A DNA stretch of 64,000 bases from Flavobacterium panacagri (GCF_030378165.1 NZ_CP119766.1:4960001-5024000); one strand, 5' to 3'. Shown: positions 23,236-33,217, counted from the stretch's first letter. Numbers and translations are program-made. The notes: a model not told the origin generated them from the letters alone.

Positions 23236-23576
23236 AATTTTAAATATTTAAACATTACTAAATTTGATTTATCTAAAATTAGTTATTTGATACGGCCAGC
23301 GAAAACAGCTGATGTTAAACCTTTCTTTAATAAAAGTTAATTAATTGAATTTCAGTTTTTTATTAAAAATAAAACAAAAATTATATAAGATTCATGTCAG
23401 CTTAGTTCCTTATTTTATACCATAAATGCTTCATTAGGACAAACATAAAATCCGGAGACTTCGCCTAGAATTTACTTCAAATCTCTCTTGATAACGAAAT
23501 ATTTAAAGCAGGCCATTGAATCTTAAAAATAATTGTAAGTTTATACTATCATTATCGGCTATAAAAATCCCAAAAT
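23236..23576. other. Intergenic stretch, mostly empty
   Basis: AT-rich sequence with upstream regions of two divergent genes. The only notable content is the short cupin-like remnant at 23472-23510. No promoter box was placed with confidence. Confidence 0.4.
23472..23510 (-). pseudogene. Possible remnant of a cupin gene 3' end
   Basis: On the minus strand the codons before a TAA at 23472-23474 read CFKYFVIKRDLK. This closely resembles the final residues LKYLVIKKDLR of the cupin gene at 24138-24575, on the same strand. Only about a dozen codons remain, so this is suggestive, not proven: either a decayed second copy or a trace of rearrangement that left the intervening lipoprotein gene between the two. 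Confidence 0.35.
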
Positions 23577-24095
23577 ATGAATCAAAAGTTTCTTTTAGTA
23601 TTTCTGATTGTTTTGTTTTCCTGCGAAAATAAAACTGAAATAAAAGACAATTCTTATGACGAATTTACTTCTATTATTTATAAAAACTCAGAGTTGGTTC
23701 CTGTAGACGGTTTTCTAAAAAACTATAAAGAAATTGGCTCGGGAAACAAAACCATTTATGCCATTCAACATTGTCATGAAAACGTTAAAGATATTGCAGA
23801 TACCCGTTCTTGCACCGATTTTTACTTTAGCTTAAAAACAGATTCTTTGAAAGTTGGAGAGGTTTACTTTTTTCAAAACGATGATATTTTCGATACCTAT
23901 TGCTTACAGAGGGGCGCAGCAATCGGAATAGTAAAATTATATGGAACAAAAGGAAAACTAAAAATAATAAAGTTTGACAAAAACAATCTTAAAATAAAAA
24001 TCGAAGGTGAAATAGTTTCTGATTTTCTATATAAAGACCAACTTGAAAAAGTTACACTAATAAAGGATACTATACTTGATTTTAAAACAAAATAG
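23577..24095 (+). CDS. Lipoprotein of unknown function
   Basis: 172 residues. MNQKFLLVFLIVLFSCENKT ends in a lipobox (LFSC), so Cys16 is probably the lipid anchor. The mature part has three further Cys (in QHCHENVKD, DTRSCTDFYF and DTYCLQRG) that could form disulphides or a metal site, followed by a Lys-rich beta-like region. I do not recognise a family. The gene is single, convergent with the cupin gene. Confidence 0.7.
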   Translation: MNQKFLLVFLIVLFSCENKTEIKDNSYDEFTSIIYKNSELVPVDGFLKNYKEIGSGNKTIYAIQHCHENVKDIADTRSCTDFYFSLKTDSLKVGEVYFFQNDDIFDTYCLQRGAAIGIVKLYGTKGKLKIIKFDKNNLKIKIEGEIVSDFLYKDQLEKVTLIKDTILDFKTK

Positions 24096-24137
24096 TTTTT
24101 TCTGTTTTTGAATTTGTAAAAAATCTCTATTCAATTT

Positions 24138-24575
24138 CTACCTCAAATCCTTTTTAATCACCAAATACTTTAAATCTGTTTTTCCCACATTGCTAATTCC
24201 GTGCTCGGCATTTGGCGGACAGTAAAAACTAGTATTTGGGCCAGCCGTTTTGGTTTTTCCGTCAAGATAGAATTCCGCTGTTCCTTCTAAGATGTAAAAA
24301 AATTCTTCCTCAGGATGATGATGTGGCGCGTGGGTAGATTTTCCTGGTTCAACAATACTCATTTTTAAGGTGTTTTCCTGAGTAAAATCTTTATCGGCAA
24401 ACCAATATTGATAGCCGACTTTGGTTTTCTTCGCTTTGTCTAATTCAAAATGATTGACACAGTTTTCAATTGTATATTGAGGCGGTGCGGTTTCTTTTTT
24501 GGTTTCCTGAGCAAAGGCAATCTGCTGGAAAAATAAAACAGTGAATGTGATTTTTATAGTAGTTAGTGTATTCAT
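24138..24575 (-). CDS. Exported cupin-domain protein
   Basis: I start at the ATG at 24573-24575, which opens a signal peptide (MNTLTTIKITFTVLFFQQIA, then FAQ); a longer frame from 24659 adds 28 residues of non-signal sequence. The mature part, about 120 residues, is a single cupin: HAPHHHPEEEFFYILEGTAE is cupin motif 1 with the metal-binding His/Glu set, and PNAEHGISNVG is motif 2. It is probably a periplasmic metal-binding protein or enzyme of unknown substrate. A possible remnant of a second copy lies at 23472-23510. Confidence 0.88.
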   Translation of the reverse strand: MNTLTTIKITFTVLFFQQIAFAQETKKETAPPQYTIENCVNHFELDKAKKTKVGYQYWFADKDFTQENTLKMSIVEPGKSTHAPHHHPEEEFFYILEGTAEFYLDGKTKTAGPNTSFYCPPNAEHGISNVGKTDLKYLVIKKDLR

Positions 24576-24920
24576 TTTTTTTATTGTAATGTTACGAAAA
24601 ATATCAATACAGCTAGCTGTATTCTTATTTTCGTTATAAAGACACTCCATAAAAATCAAATATTTAGAGGTGTGGCTTCAACTTCTCTTAGCCTGGCCAA
24701 ATTGTGGGGTTTGTATTGGTCAACGATAGCTTTTCTTTAGTTCATTACTCCTAAAAATCTACTGCAAGGAAAAGCCATTATGTTACAATTTTTCCAATTT
24801 AACATCTCCTTCACTTATTAAATGTTATTTTTGGGAATCTTTATCAAGACAATTTATCTAAAAATTTGATTATCACATTTCAGTTTTAGTCAAAACAGCA
24901 ACCATTATAATTTACCATTT
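24576..24920. other. Intergenic stretch upstream of the second two-component system
   Basis: Divergent promoter region between the cupin gene and the OmpR-type regulator gene. AT-rich, with no palindrome or repeat that stood out and no confident promoter box. Confidence 0.35.
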
Positions 24921-25592
24921 ATGAATGTTTTACTTATTGAAGATGATAAGCGCATCAGCGATTTTATAGTAAAAGGATTAGAAGAAAACAATTTTACTGT
25001 TCATCTTGCTGAGACTGGAGAAATCGCCAGAGATCTTATCCAACACGATATTTGGGATATTATTTTAATGGATATTATGCTTCCTGGAATTGACGGTATT
25101 CAATTAACTAAATTAATGCGTTTTAAAAAAAATCATACGCCTATTTTAATGCTCAGCGCCTTAAGTGACACCGATGATAAGGTTAATGCTTTAGATTCTG
25201 GCGCAGATGATTATTTGGTTAAGCCTTTTCATTTTAAAGAATTGATTTCAAGAGTTAATGCTTTGACAAGACGAACTAAATTTAACTACGACAAAGCAGC
25301 AACTTTGTATAATTTAGGAAGTTTAACTATAAATCCTGAAGAACATAAGGTTACAGAAAATAATGAATTGATTGATTTGTCTCCGAGAGAATATAAACTC
25401 CTGCTTTTTTTATTGGAAAACCGAAATAAGGTAATTTCAAGAACCCAGATATTAAAAGCCGTTTGGGGAATTAATTATGACAACAACACCAATGTCGTTG
25501 ATGTTTATGTGTCGTATCTGAGAAATAAAATCGAGCGTAACCATAAATTTATCCATACCATAAAAGGTACAGGATATATGCTTAAAGAATAA
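24921..25592 (+). CDS. OmpR/PhoB-family response regulator
   Basis: 223 residues. The receiver domain has Asp8/Asp9, phospho-acceptor Asp51 (ILMDIMLPG), and LSALSD and YLVKPF segments. The C-terminal winged helix (about 125-220) shows LSPREYKLLLFLLENRNKVI and VDVYVSYLRNKIE. It is followed 2 bp later by its sensor kinase and then by a CzcCBA-like operon, the classic arrangement of CusRS/CzcRS metal-response systems. It most likely activates the efflux genes downstream (inference). Confidence 0.95.
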   Translation: MNVLLIEDDKRISDFIVKGLEENNFTVHLAETGEIARDLIQHDIWDIILMDIMLPGIDGIQLTKLMRFKKNHTPILMLSALSDTDDKVNALDSGADDYLVKPFHFKELISRVNALTRRTKFNYDKAATLYNLGSLTINPEEHKVTENNELIDLSPREYKLLLFLLENRNKVISRTQILKAVWGINYDNNTNVVDVYVSYLRNKIERNHKFIHTIKGTGYMLKE

Positions 25593-25594
25593 TC

Positions 25595-26953
25595 ATGAGA
25601 ATACGTAATCGATTTACTCTAATATCTTCTTTGACTTTTAGCGTTGTATTTGTCATTGCTTCTATTATAACCTATTTTTCATTCTATACTTATTCCGAAA
25701 AAATTGTTTATAATGAGCTTCAAAAAACGTGTCTGCTAACGGGTATTTTTTATCTGGAGAAAGATGAATTACCAGAAAATCAGCATTTGTTAATTGGACA
25801 GCAATTCCGAGAAAATTCGGTAGAAATCATTACACGGGTTTATGATAAACGAAATCAAATTGTTTATGGAGACAAAACTTCAGATAACAATATAAATCCT
25901 GAAAGACTTGATTATATTCGAAAAAACCGAAAATTAAGCTTTAAATCAAAGCATCATTTCTATTTCGGAAGTTATTATCATGACAATCAAGGAGATTTTG
26001 TTGTTTTTGTAAAAAAGAACGATGTCGAATTCAAAACCATGACCGATAGACTACAGATTATTATGATTATGGTTCTAATCATTGGATTAATAACTATTTA
26101 TATTGTAAGCCGTGTGCTTTCTAATTTGGCTTATAGTCCCATAAAAAATATCATCGATCAAGTAAATGAAATTCAGGCTTCATCTCTCGATCGACAAATT
26201 GTTACTCCAGATACGAAAGATGACATTCAGGAACTTGTAGCAACTTACAACAACTTATTCAACAGATTATCAGACACTTTTTCCATTCAGAAGAATTTCA
26301 TCAATTATGTTTCGCATGAATTCAAAACGCCTTTAACCGCAATTTCAGGAAATCTTGAAGTATTTGCCCAAAAAGACAGAACAAGTACAGAATACAAAGA
26401 AATGTCTGAGAAAGTATTAGAAAACGTCTATCAGATAGAAGATACTTTGAATACACTCATGATGCTTTCGGGACTTCGAAACAATACAGAACTCAATGAA
26501 ATTTTTAGAGTCGATGAATTACTTTGGGACATAAACGATCAACTACCAGATATTTATGAACTCAAAAGTTCGCCGATACAAATCGCCCTTGAAGTTGAAA
26601 ACGACAAACTGCTTTCCATAAAAGGAAACAACAACGAAATTAAAATTGCTTTGTATAATATTATCGAAAATGCTGTCAAATATTCTAACGGAAACCCAAT
26701 TAAAATAAGTCTGCTTCAGCAAGGTAATCAGCTTAAAATTATAATCGAAGACCGCGGAACTGGAATCAGTGAAGACGATTTATTATTTATCAAACAAACT
26801 TTTTACAGAGGCAAAAATGTAAAAGATATAAAAGGCAGCGGCGTTGGACTTTCGTTGGCCAATATTATCTTTAAACAAAACAATATAAACTTTACCATTA
26901 CTTCCAAAAAAGATCAGGGAACAACGGTAACATTAGAGTTTCCGCCACTCTAA
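25595..26953 (+). CDS. Sensor histidine kinase (CusS/CzcS-like position)
   Basis: 452 residues: TM1 at about 9-31, a ~120-residue periplasmic sensor region, TM2 near 152-172, a HAMP linker, then the HisKA box with phospho-accepting His241 (VSHEFKTPLTA) and an HATPase domain with NIIENAVKYS, EDRGTGIS and GSGVGLSLAN. The periplasmic part contains several His (KSKHHFYFGSYYHDNQG) that could take part in metal sensing, though this is speculative. The gene is coupled to the regulator gene and precedes the TolC gene by 96 bp. Confidence 0.94.
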   Translation: MRIRNRFTLISSLTFSVVFVIASIITYFSFYTYSEKIVYNELQKTCLLTGIFYLEKDELPENQHLLIGQQFRENSVEIITRVYDKRNQIVYGDKTSDNNINPERLDYIRKNRKLSFKSKHHFYFGSYYHDNQGDFVVFVKKNDVEFKTMTDRLQIIMIMVLIIGLITIYIVSRVLSNLAYSPIKNIIDQVNEIQASSLDRQIVTPDTKDDIQELVATYNNLFNRLSDTFSIQKNFINYVSHEFKTPLTAISGNLEVFAQKDRTSTEYKEMSEKVLENVYQIEDTLNTLMMLSGLRNNTELNEIFRVDELLWDINDQLPDIYELKSSPIQIALEVENDKLLSIKGNNNEIKIALYNIIENAVKYSNGNPIKISLLQQGNQLKIIIEDRGTGISEDDLLFIKQTFYRGKNVKDIKGSGVGLSLANIIFKQNNINFTITSKKDQGTTVTLEFPPL

Positions 26954-27049
26954 TCATTTTCTAATCCAGCTCTAACCGCCTTATAACATACATCAAATTA
27001 GTGGCTAATATACCGCAGATAACTTTGCAGGATATTTAAACTACTTAAT

Positions 27050-28336
27050 TTGAAACGTATACTTTTAACCTTGTTTGTTATTGTTTCACACAAAAGTGTG
27101 GCGCAGCTTACTGCAATAAACGATACAATTGTTCTTTCCAGATCAAAAGCCGAGGCTTTATTCCTGGAAAAGAATATTTCTCTTATTTCCGAAAAACTAA
27201 ACATCGATATTGCCGATGCACAGGTAATTCAGGCAAAATTATGGCCTAATCCAACACTGACTATTGGCGAAATCAATCTTTGGAACAATGCTACGGCACA
27301 ACAACTTCCTCCTCTATGGGGAAATTTTGGTAAAACATCTCAAGTTACTGCAGAATTAGAACAGCTAATTCAGACTGCCGGAAAACGTAAAAAGATGATT
27401 GCCATGGAAAAAGTGAATGCGGCTATTGCCAAAGAATACTTCAAGACTTTTTTGCGTAATCTAAAAATCGAATTCAGAGGCAATCTAACGGAACTGCAAT
27501 ACAATCAAGCTCAAACAGCGATTTACAAAAAACAGCTTTCGTCTATGCAGATTTTACTAAAAGCGTACAGCAATCAGGTAAAACAAGGCAATGTCGGCAA
27601 AGGCGAATATATTAGATTAAAAGCAACTGAACTTGGTTTTCTAAAAGAAATAAGTGATTTACAAAAAGACAATAATGCACTGCAAAAAGAGCTTAAAGTT
27701 TTGATGAATCTTCCTGCTTCAAGCTTTATCAAACTTACTGATGATGGTTTTGTTCCTGATAATAAAAACATTGAAAACATCAACCTAGGAAATCTTATGG
27801 CTTCGGCTGTAGAAAATCGTCCAGACATGAAAGTTCTTAAACTTGGAAACGATTACAACGACAACAAATACAAATACGAAAGAGCGATGCGAACTCCAGA
27901 CGTTACTCTTGGTGTAAGTTATGACCGCGGAGCGAGTTTAATGAATGATTTCGTAGGAGTTGGCTTTTCTCTTGATCTTCCTTTTTTTAATAGAAATCAA
28001 GGAAATGTCAAAGCTGCAAAACTGGCAGTAGATCAGGGAAAATTATTAACTGAAGAGAAAACATTAAGCGTACAATCGGAAGTACTGCAATCTTATGAAG
28101 ATTTATTGGTTACGAAAAAATTATATGAAAATGTAGAAGCCAATTACGAAGAAGATTTGAATAAACTTCTAGAAGCTTATCGTAAAAACTTCATGCAGAA
28201 AAACACCAGTATGCTGGAGTTTCTGGATTTTGTCGATGCCTATTTAGACAATAAATCAATCCTTCTTAATGCTAAAAAAGACCTCAACAAAAATCTGGAA
28301 GAACTACGGTATATCTCAGGTCAGGAAATCAATTAA
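27050..28336 (+). CDS. TolC-family outer membrane protein (CzcC-like), TTG start
   Basis: 428 residues. The start is a TTG at 27050, which gives a perfect signal peptide (MKRILLTLFVIVSHKSVAQ); no ATG offers one. The body is the two-repeat helical OEP domain: SEKLNIDIADAQVIQAKLWP-like first half with GEINLWNNAT, and a second half with RPDMKVLKLGNDY and GVGFSLDLPFFNRNQGNVKA. It provides the outer-membrane channel of the heavy-metal-type RND system whose adaptor and pump follow at 30 and 32 bp spacing. Confidence 0.93.
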   Translation: MKRILLTLFVIVSHKSVAQLTAINDTIVLSRSKAEALFLEKNISLISEKLNIDIADAQVIQAKLWPNPTLTIGEINLWNNATAQQLPPLWGNFGKTSQVTAELEQLIQTAGKRKKMIAMEKVNAAIAKEYFKTFLRNLKIEFRGNLTELQYNQAQTAIYKKQLSSMQILLKAYSNQVKQGNVGKGEYIRLKATELGFLKEISDLQKDNNALQKELKVLMNLPASSFIKLTDDGFVPDNKNIENINLGNLMASAVENRPDMKVLKLGNDYNDNKYKYERAMRTPDVTLGVSYDRGASLMNDFVGVGFSLDLPFFNRNQGNVKAAKLAVDQGKLLTEEKTLSVQSEVLQSYEDLLVTKKLYENVEANYEEDLNKLLEAYRKNFMQKNTSMLEFLDFVDAYLDNKSILLNAKKDLNKNLEELRYISGQEIN

Positions 28337-28365
28337 AACTTAATTATCTAAAAATAACATCAAAA

Positions 28366-29454
28366 ATGAAAAAATATATTGTATTCCCGATACTTGGGGT
28401 AATGCTCGTTTACGGATGCGGCAAAAAAGAAGAAGTAAAAGAAACGAAAGACGAAAAGTTCTGCATTGATAAAGATCTAAAAGAAAAAATTACAATAGAG
28501 CCAGTACAAAAACGCGCTGTAAGCGAATCGATAAATCTTACTGGAAATATTACTTACAATGGTGATAATGTCGTTCAGTTTAACAGCCTTGTTGAAGGTA
28601 TTATTACCAAAACTGCTTTCTCTTTGGGAGATTACGTTAGAAAAGGACAAGTTCTGGCAGAAATAAAAAGTACCGAATTAAACAGCATGCAGTCTGAAAG
28701 CAAATCATTGCAATCGCAGATAACAGTAGCGCAGCGCAATTTACAATCGGTTAAATCTATGTTTGAAGATGGAATTTCTTCTCAAAAAGATTTAATGCAG
28801 GCACAAAGCGAATTGGATGTTTTAAAATCATCGCTTGAAAACGTAAGAGCCAATCTGGCCATGTTTAGTGCCAGCAGCGAAAGATCTGTATTTCAGATAA
28901 AAGCTCCAACGGAAGGTTATATCGTAGACAAAAATATAAGTCCAGGAATGCAGATTACAGATGGCAGCGAACCACTTTTTACTATTTCTGACCTAAAAGA
29001 AATCTGGGTTTTGGTAAATGTTTACACCAGTAATTTAAAAAACATCTCTGAAAATATGCCTGTAGATGTTACAACACCAGCATATCCGGGAGAAATTTTT
29101 AAAGGGAAAATAAAAATGATGGCCAAAGTTTTTGATGCCGATGAACACGTTTTGAAAGCGAGAATCGTAATGGAAAACAAAAACTTAAAACTAAAACCAG
29201 GAATGACCGCAGATATTATTATTGATAAAAGTCTGGGTGGCGAAACATTAGTCGCTGTTCCAGCAAAAGCAGTCATTTTTGATAACAACCGCGATCATAT
29301 TTTAATCTACAAAAATGACTGTACAATAGAAACCAGAGAAATTAATCCGATTATAAAAAACAACAACTGGGTTTATTTTGACAAAGGAGTCAACGAAGGC
29401 GAAATGGTTATTACCAAAAATCAGCTTTTAATACACGAAAGATTAAAAAACTAA
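28366..29454 (+). CDS. RND periplasmic adaptor lipoprotein (CzcB-like)
   Basis: 362 residues. MKKYIVFPILGVMLVYGCGK carries a lipobox, so the protein is anchored at Cys18. It then has the lipoyl half-motif (VVQFNSLVEGIITKTAFSLG, DYVRKGQVLAEI), a helical hairpin at about 105-165, the second lipoyl half (KAPTEGYIVDKNISPGMQIT) and beta-barrel and membrane-proximal domains. CzcB-type adaptors join the pump to the TolC channel. Two Cys (in EKFCIDKDL and KNDCTIET) are present; no His-rich metal chaperone extension is visible. Confidence 0.93.
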   Translation: MKKYIVFPILGVMLVYGCGKKEEVKETKDEKFCIDKDLKEKITIEPVQKRAVSESINLTGNITYNGDNVVQFNSLVEGIITKTAFSLGDYVRKGQVLAEIKSTELNSMQSESKSLQSQITVAQRNLQSVKSMFEDGISSQKDLMQAQSELDVLKSSLENVRANLAMFSASSERSVFQIKAPTEGYIVDKNISPGMQITDGSEPLFTISDLKEIWVLVNVYTSNLKNISENMPVDVTTPAYPGEIFKGKIKMMAKVFDADEHVLKARIVMENKNLKLKPGMTADIIIDKSLGGETLVAVPAKAVIFDNNRDHILIYKNDCTIETREINPIIKNNNWVYFDKGVNEGEMVITKNQLLIHERLKN

Positions 29455-29486
29455 TTATCCTCAAAAACGGATAAACACAATAAGAC

Positions 29487-32400
29487 ATGAAAAAATTTGT
29501 ACAAGGTTTAGTTGCTTTCTCGCTAAAAAACTCCCTCATCGTTTTTTTCCTGACCGCTATATTACTAGTCGCCGGTATTGTAAGCTACATTCATACACCC
29601 ATTGAAGCTTTTCCAGATGTGACCAATACAAGGGCGAGAATCATTACACAATGGCCGGGAAGAAGTGCCGAAGAAGTAGAAAAGTTCATCACGCTTCCTA
29701 TTTCAAAACAAATGAATACAATACCCAAAAAAGCAGAAGTACGTTCTATTTCGCTCTTTGGATTATCGGTTGTAACCGTATTATTTGACGACGGTGTCGA
29801 AGATTTTTACGCACAACAATATGCCTCAAATCGCCTTAACGGGCTTGATCTTCCAGAAGGAGCCGATGTAGAAATCGACCCGCCGTCTGGAGCAACGGGT
29901 GAAATATTTCGATATGTAATCAAAAGTGATTTACCCATAAAAGAAATCAAAGCCATTCAGGATTGGGTAATCGAAAGAGAATTGATCTCGGTTCCAGGTG
30001 TTGCCGATGTGGTGAGTTTTGGTGGTGAAGAAAAAATGTTCGAAATCAAAATCAATCCAACACAATTAGAGAATTACAATTTATCAGCTTTAGATGTTTA
30101 CGAAGCCGTTTCAAAAAGTAATATCAATGTTGGTGGCGATGTTATTCAGCGTGGCGATCAGGCTTACGTTGTTCGAGGCGTTGGATTAATCAACAAAATC
30201 GAAGACATTGGGAATATTTTAATCGAAACAAAAGGTTCTGCACCGATATTAGTAAAAAATGTAGCCGAAGTTTCCATTTCAGCAAAACCAAGATTAGGAC
30301 AAGTTGGTTTAGATGGAAATGATGATGTTGTTGAAGGAATCGTTGTAATGCTTCGAGGCGAAAATCCGGGAGAAGTAATCAAAAAACTAAAAGTACGTCT
30401 TGATGAACTTAACGAAAGAGTCTTATCGGATAATGTCAAAATAGTTCCGTTTATTGACCGTACAGAATTAGTCAATACAACCGTAAAAACGGTTACCAAA
30501 AACCTTATTGAAGGCGTTTTATTGGTATCGTTAATTGTGTTTATTTTCCTTTACAACTGGAGAACATCATTAATTGTCGCTTCTGTAATTCCGCTTGCGT
30601 TCTTATTTGCCATTGTAATGCTGCGAATTCAAGGATTGCCTGCCAATTTAATTTCGATGGGAGCGTTAGATTTTGGATTACTTCTGGAAGGAACCCTCGT
30701 TATTGTTGAACAAGTCTTTGTTTCGCTCGAAAAGAAAGCGCATAAAGTGGGAATGGAACGTTTTAACAGCATGAGTAAAATGGGATTGATCAAGAAAAGC
30801 GTTGGAAGTGTTGCTACCTATATTTTCTTTGCGCTTATTATTTTGATTGTGGCGCTAATGCCAATTTTTTCATTCACGAAAGTAGAAGGAAAAATGTTTT
30901 CTCCCCTAGCCTTTACTCTAGGTTATGCATTGTTAGGATCATTAATATTATCCCTTACTTATGTTCCCGCAATGTGTAAAGTAATGCTGAAGAAAAATAT
31001 TGTCGAGAAAGAAAATATGATTTCGCGTTTCTTTAGAGAAAATCTGTATAAATTGTTTCAATGGAGCACCAAACATCGCAAAACAACTATATATGCGTTT
31101 TTAGCTTTATTGGCGGTTTGTTGTGTACGATTTGCATTTTACGGTTCAGAATTTATTCCGAAACTGAATGAAGGAGCTATTTATGTAAGAGCAACATTGC
31201 CAAACAGCATCAATCTTGACGAATCAGTAAGGTTGACGAAGGAAATGAAAACTAAAATCAGGAAATTTGAAGAAGTAAAATTTGTCCTTTCGCAAACGGG
31301 AAGGCCTAATGACGGAACAGATCCAACAGGATTTTTTAATATCGAATTTCATATTGAATTAAAACATAAAGACGAATGGAAACATGATATCAGCAAAGAA
31401 GAATTGATTTCCGAAATCAAAAAAATACTCGATGTATATCCAGGAATCGCCTTTGGTTTCAGTCAGCCCATTCAGGATAACGTTGAAGAATATGTTGCCG
31501 GAGTCAAAAGTCCGCTGGCGATAAAGATTTTTGGGAATGATCTTTTTGAACTCGAAGCAATGGCAGCCAAAGTGGCCAATTCAATTAAAGACGTAAAAGG
31601 AATTGAAGACATTAATGTTTATAAAAACATTGGTCTTCCTGAATTACGAATTCAGCTTCACGATGAAAAAATGGCACGTTATGCCGTAACAACCGCCGAT
31701 GCGCAAGCTGTAATTAGAATGACAATTGGAGGACAAGCAGCTACCAAATATTATGATGAGGAAAGAATCTTTGATATTACTTTACGTTTTGAAAAAGAAT
31801 ATCGTGACTCAAAAGAAAAAATTGAAGGCATCCTGATTCCAACCATGAATGGTAAAAAAGTGCCTTTGAAAGAAATTGCAACTGTAGAATACAAAACAGG
31901 GCCAACTTTTATTTATCGAGAAGGAAACAGCCGTTATATCGCTGTAGGATTTAATATTGAAGGACGAGATTTGGGAAGCACCATTGAAGAAGCACAGAAA
32001 AAAGTGGCTACAGAAGTAAAACTTCCTAAAGAAAATGTAATCAAATGGGCTGGAGAATTTGAAAGCAAAGAAAGAGCCTCTAAACAATTAGCGATGATTG
32101 TTCCTGTTGTTTTGGTATTGATTTTATGTTTATTGTATTTCAATTTTGGTAATTTCAAAGATACTATGATTGCTGTAACGGCAATGCCTTATGCCTTCAT
32201 TGGTGGATTCTTGTCGCTTTGGGTAACAGGAACAGTATTCGGAATATCTGCAGGAATTGGATTTATTATCCTTTTTGGTGTCAGCGCAATTGATAGTATT
32301 GTCCTCATTGGAATGATTAGGGAAAATATGCGCAGCGGAATGCATTTAAGAGATGCTATTGCACACGGAATTCACAGCAGAATCCGACCAATCGTAATGA

Positions 32401-32591
32401 TTGCGCTTATGGGATCTCTAGGATTATTGCCTGCAGCATTATCAACAGGAATGGGTTCTGAAGTACAAAAACCATTAGCTATTATGATTGTGGGAGGTTT
32501 AATAACCTGTATGATTTTATCTTTAACAGTACTACCGCAAGTATTCTATTTGGTGTACCGAAAGAAAGAACAGAACAACGAAGAATCTTAA
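29487..32591 (+). CDS. Heavy-metal-type RND efflux pump (CzcA/CusA-like)
   Basis: 1034 residues with twelve predicted membrane segments in the RND pattern. The N-terminus (AFSLKNSLIVFFLTAILLVA, then IEAFPDVTNTRARI) and the TM4 motif ALDFGLLLEGTLVIVEQ place it in the HME (CzcA/CusA) group. Asp395, Glu401 and Glu408 stand at the spacing of the CzcA relay residues Asp402, Asp408 and Glu415; the middle Asp is thus Glu here. It is the last gene of the operon behind a two-component system and is followed by a strong terminator. Divalent metal export is the family role; the metal is not predictable. Confidence 0.93.
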   Translation: MKKFVQGLVAFSLKNSLIVFFLTAILLVAGIVSYIHTPIEAFPDVTNTRARIITQWPGRSAEEVEKFITLPISKQMNTIPKKAEVRSISLFGLSVVTVLFDDGVEDFYAQQYASNRLNGLDLPEGADVEIDPPSGATGEIFRYVIKSDLPIKEIKAIQDWVIERELISVPGVADVVSFGGEEKMFEIKINPTQLENYNLSALDVYEAVSKSNINVGGDVIQRGDQAYVVRGVGLINKIEDIGNILIETKGSAPILVKNVAEVSISAKPRLGQVGLDGNDDVVEGIVVMLRGENPGEVIKKLKVRLDELNERVLSDNVKIVPFIDRTELVNTTVKTVTKNLIEGVLLVSLIVFIFLYNWRTSLIVASVIPLAFLFAIVMLRIQGLPANLISMGALDFGLLLEGTLVIVEQVFVSLEKKAHKVGMERFNSMSKMGLIKKSVGSVATYIFFALIILIVALMPIFSFTKVEGKMFSPLAFTLGYALLGSLILSLTYVPAMCKVMLKKNIVEKENMISRFFRENLYKLFQWSTKHRKTTIYAFLALLAVCCVRFAFYGSEFIPKLNEGAIYVRATLPNSINLDESVRLTKEMKTKIRKFEEVKFVLSQTGRPNDGTDPTGFFNIEFHIELKHKDEWKHDISKEELISEIKKILDVYPGIAFGFSQPIQDNVEEYVAGVKSPLAIKIFGNDLFELEAMAAKVANSIKDVKGIEDINVYKNIGLPELRIQLHDEKMARYAVTTADAQAVIRMTIGGQAATKYYDEERIFDITLRFEKEYRDSKEKIEGILIPTMNGKKVPLKEIATVEYKTGPTFIYREGNSRYIAVGFNIEGRDLGSTIEEAQKKVATEVKLPKENVIKWAGEFESKERASKQLAMIVPVVLVLILCLLYFNFGNFKDTMIAVTAMPYAFIGGFLSLWVTGTVFGISAGIGFIILFGVSAIDSIVLIGMIRENMRSGMHLRDAIAHGIHSRIRPIVMIALMGSLGLLPAALSTGMGSEVQKPLAIMIVGGLITCMILSLTVLPQVFYLVYRKKEQNNEES

Positions 32592-32615
32592 TCTTACTTA
32601 CTATATAAATCTCAG

Positions 32616-32653
32616 AAAACCACCTTTAGACATTTTGTCTAAAGGTGGTTTTA
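32616..32653 (+). terminator. Strong terminator of the CzcCBA-like operon
   Basis: A 17-bp perfect stem (AAAACCACCTTTAGACA at 32616-32632 with its complement at 32636-32652) around a 3-nt loop, 25 bp after the pump stop codon. Symmetry allows use on both strands. Confidence 0.9.
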
Positions 32654-32794
32654 TTACAATATATCAAATCGAAAAAATACCTTATAATAACATAATTAAG
32701 ATTTTTAGAGGTAAAACAATTCAAAAACAAGCTTTAACATAAACATCTTTAAATCATTCAAAATACACATTTATTCATTTAAATTCTCTTTATC

Positions 32795-33217
32795 ATGAAA
32801 AAGATAGCTGACACTCAAAACACAAATGAGAAGGAAGAAAATAAACTTCTTAATCATGTAAAACTTAGCATAAATGAAAAATTTCAGGATTGGGTTTTAT
32901 TTAAAAATGGAACTTATATCATTTTTGAGAATGCCAATACGATTCCAGATTTGGAAAGTGAAGCTATAAAACTAATGAAAGAATTTGGTCCAGTTTACAC
33001 AGGAAGTCCAGCAGGTGATTTTGATTTTACTGATTTAAAAAAGACTGAAGGCTGGATTGTTTCAGGGCATGGATACGGAATGTATACTTACGTAAATCGA
33101 AATGAGATAAAATCTGATCTAATAGATATTCAAGAAATTGGTTTATTTGGAAGAAGTAAACGAAATTTAGATGGTCAGAATCCTGTTGTAATCCATATTA
33201 ATCGGAAAGCGGAATAA
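32795..33217 (+). CDS. Conserved orphan protein (copy 2 of a dispersed pair)
   Basis: 140 residues; close paralogue of the protein at 21282-21764, with FQDWVLFKNGTYIIF, DLESEAIKLMKEFGPVYTG, GWIVSGHGYGMYTYV, IGLFGRSKRN and PVVIHINRK. The N-terminus is short and charged, with no signal peptide. The central Gly/His/Tyr motif and the terminal IHINRK strand are the best conserved parts. Unlike copy 1, this gene appears to stand alone, between the metal-efflux terminator and a hairpin at 33364-33390. The function is unknown. Confidence 0.72.
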   Translation: MKKIADTQNTNEKEENKLLNHVKLSINEKFQDWVLFKNGTYIIFENANTIPDLESEAIKLMKEFGPVYTGSPAGDFDFTDLKKTEGWIVSGHGYGMYTYVNRNEIKSDLIDIQEIGLFGRSKRNLDGQNPVVIHINRKAE

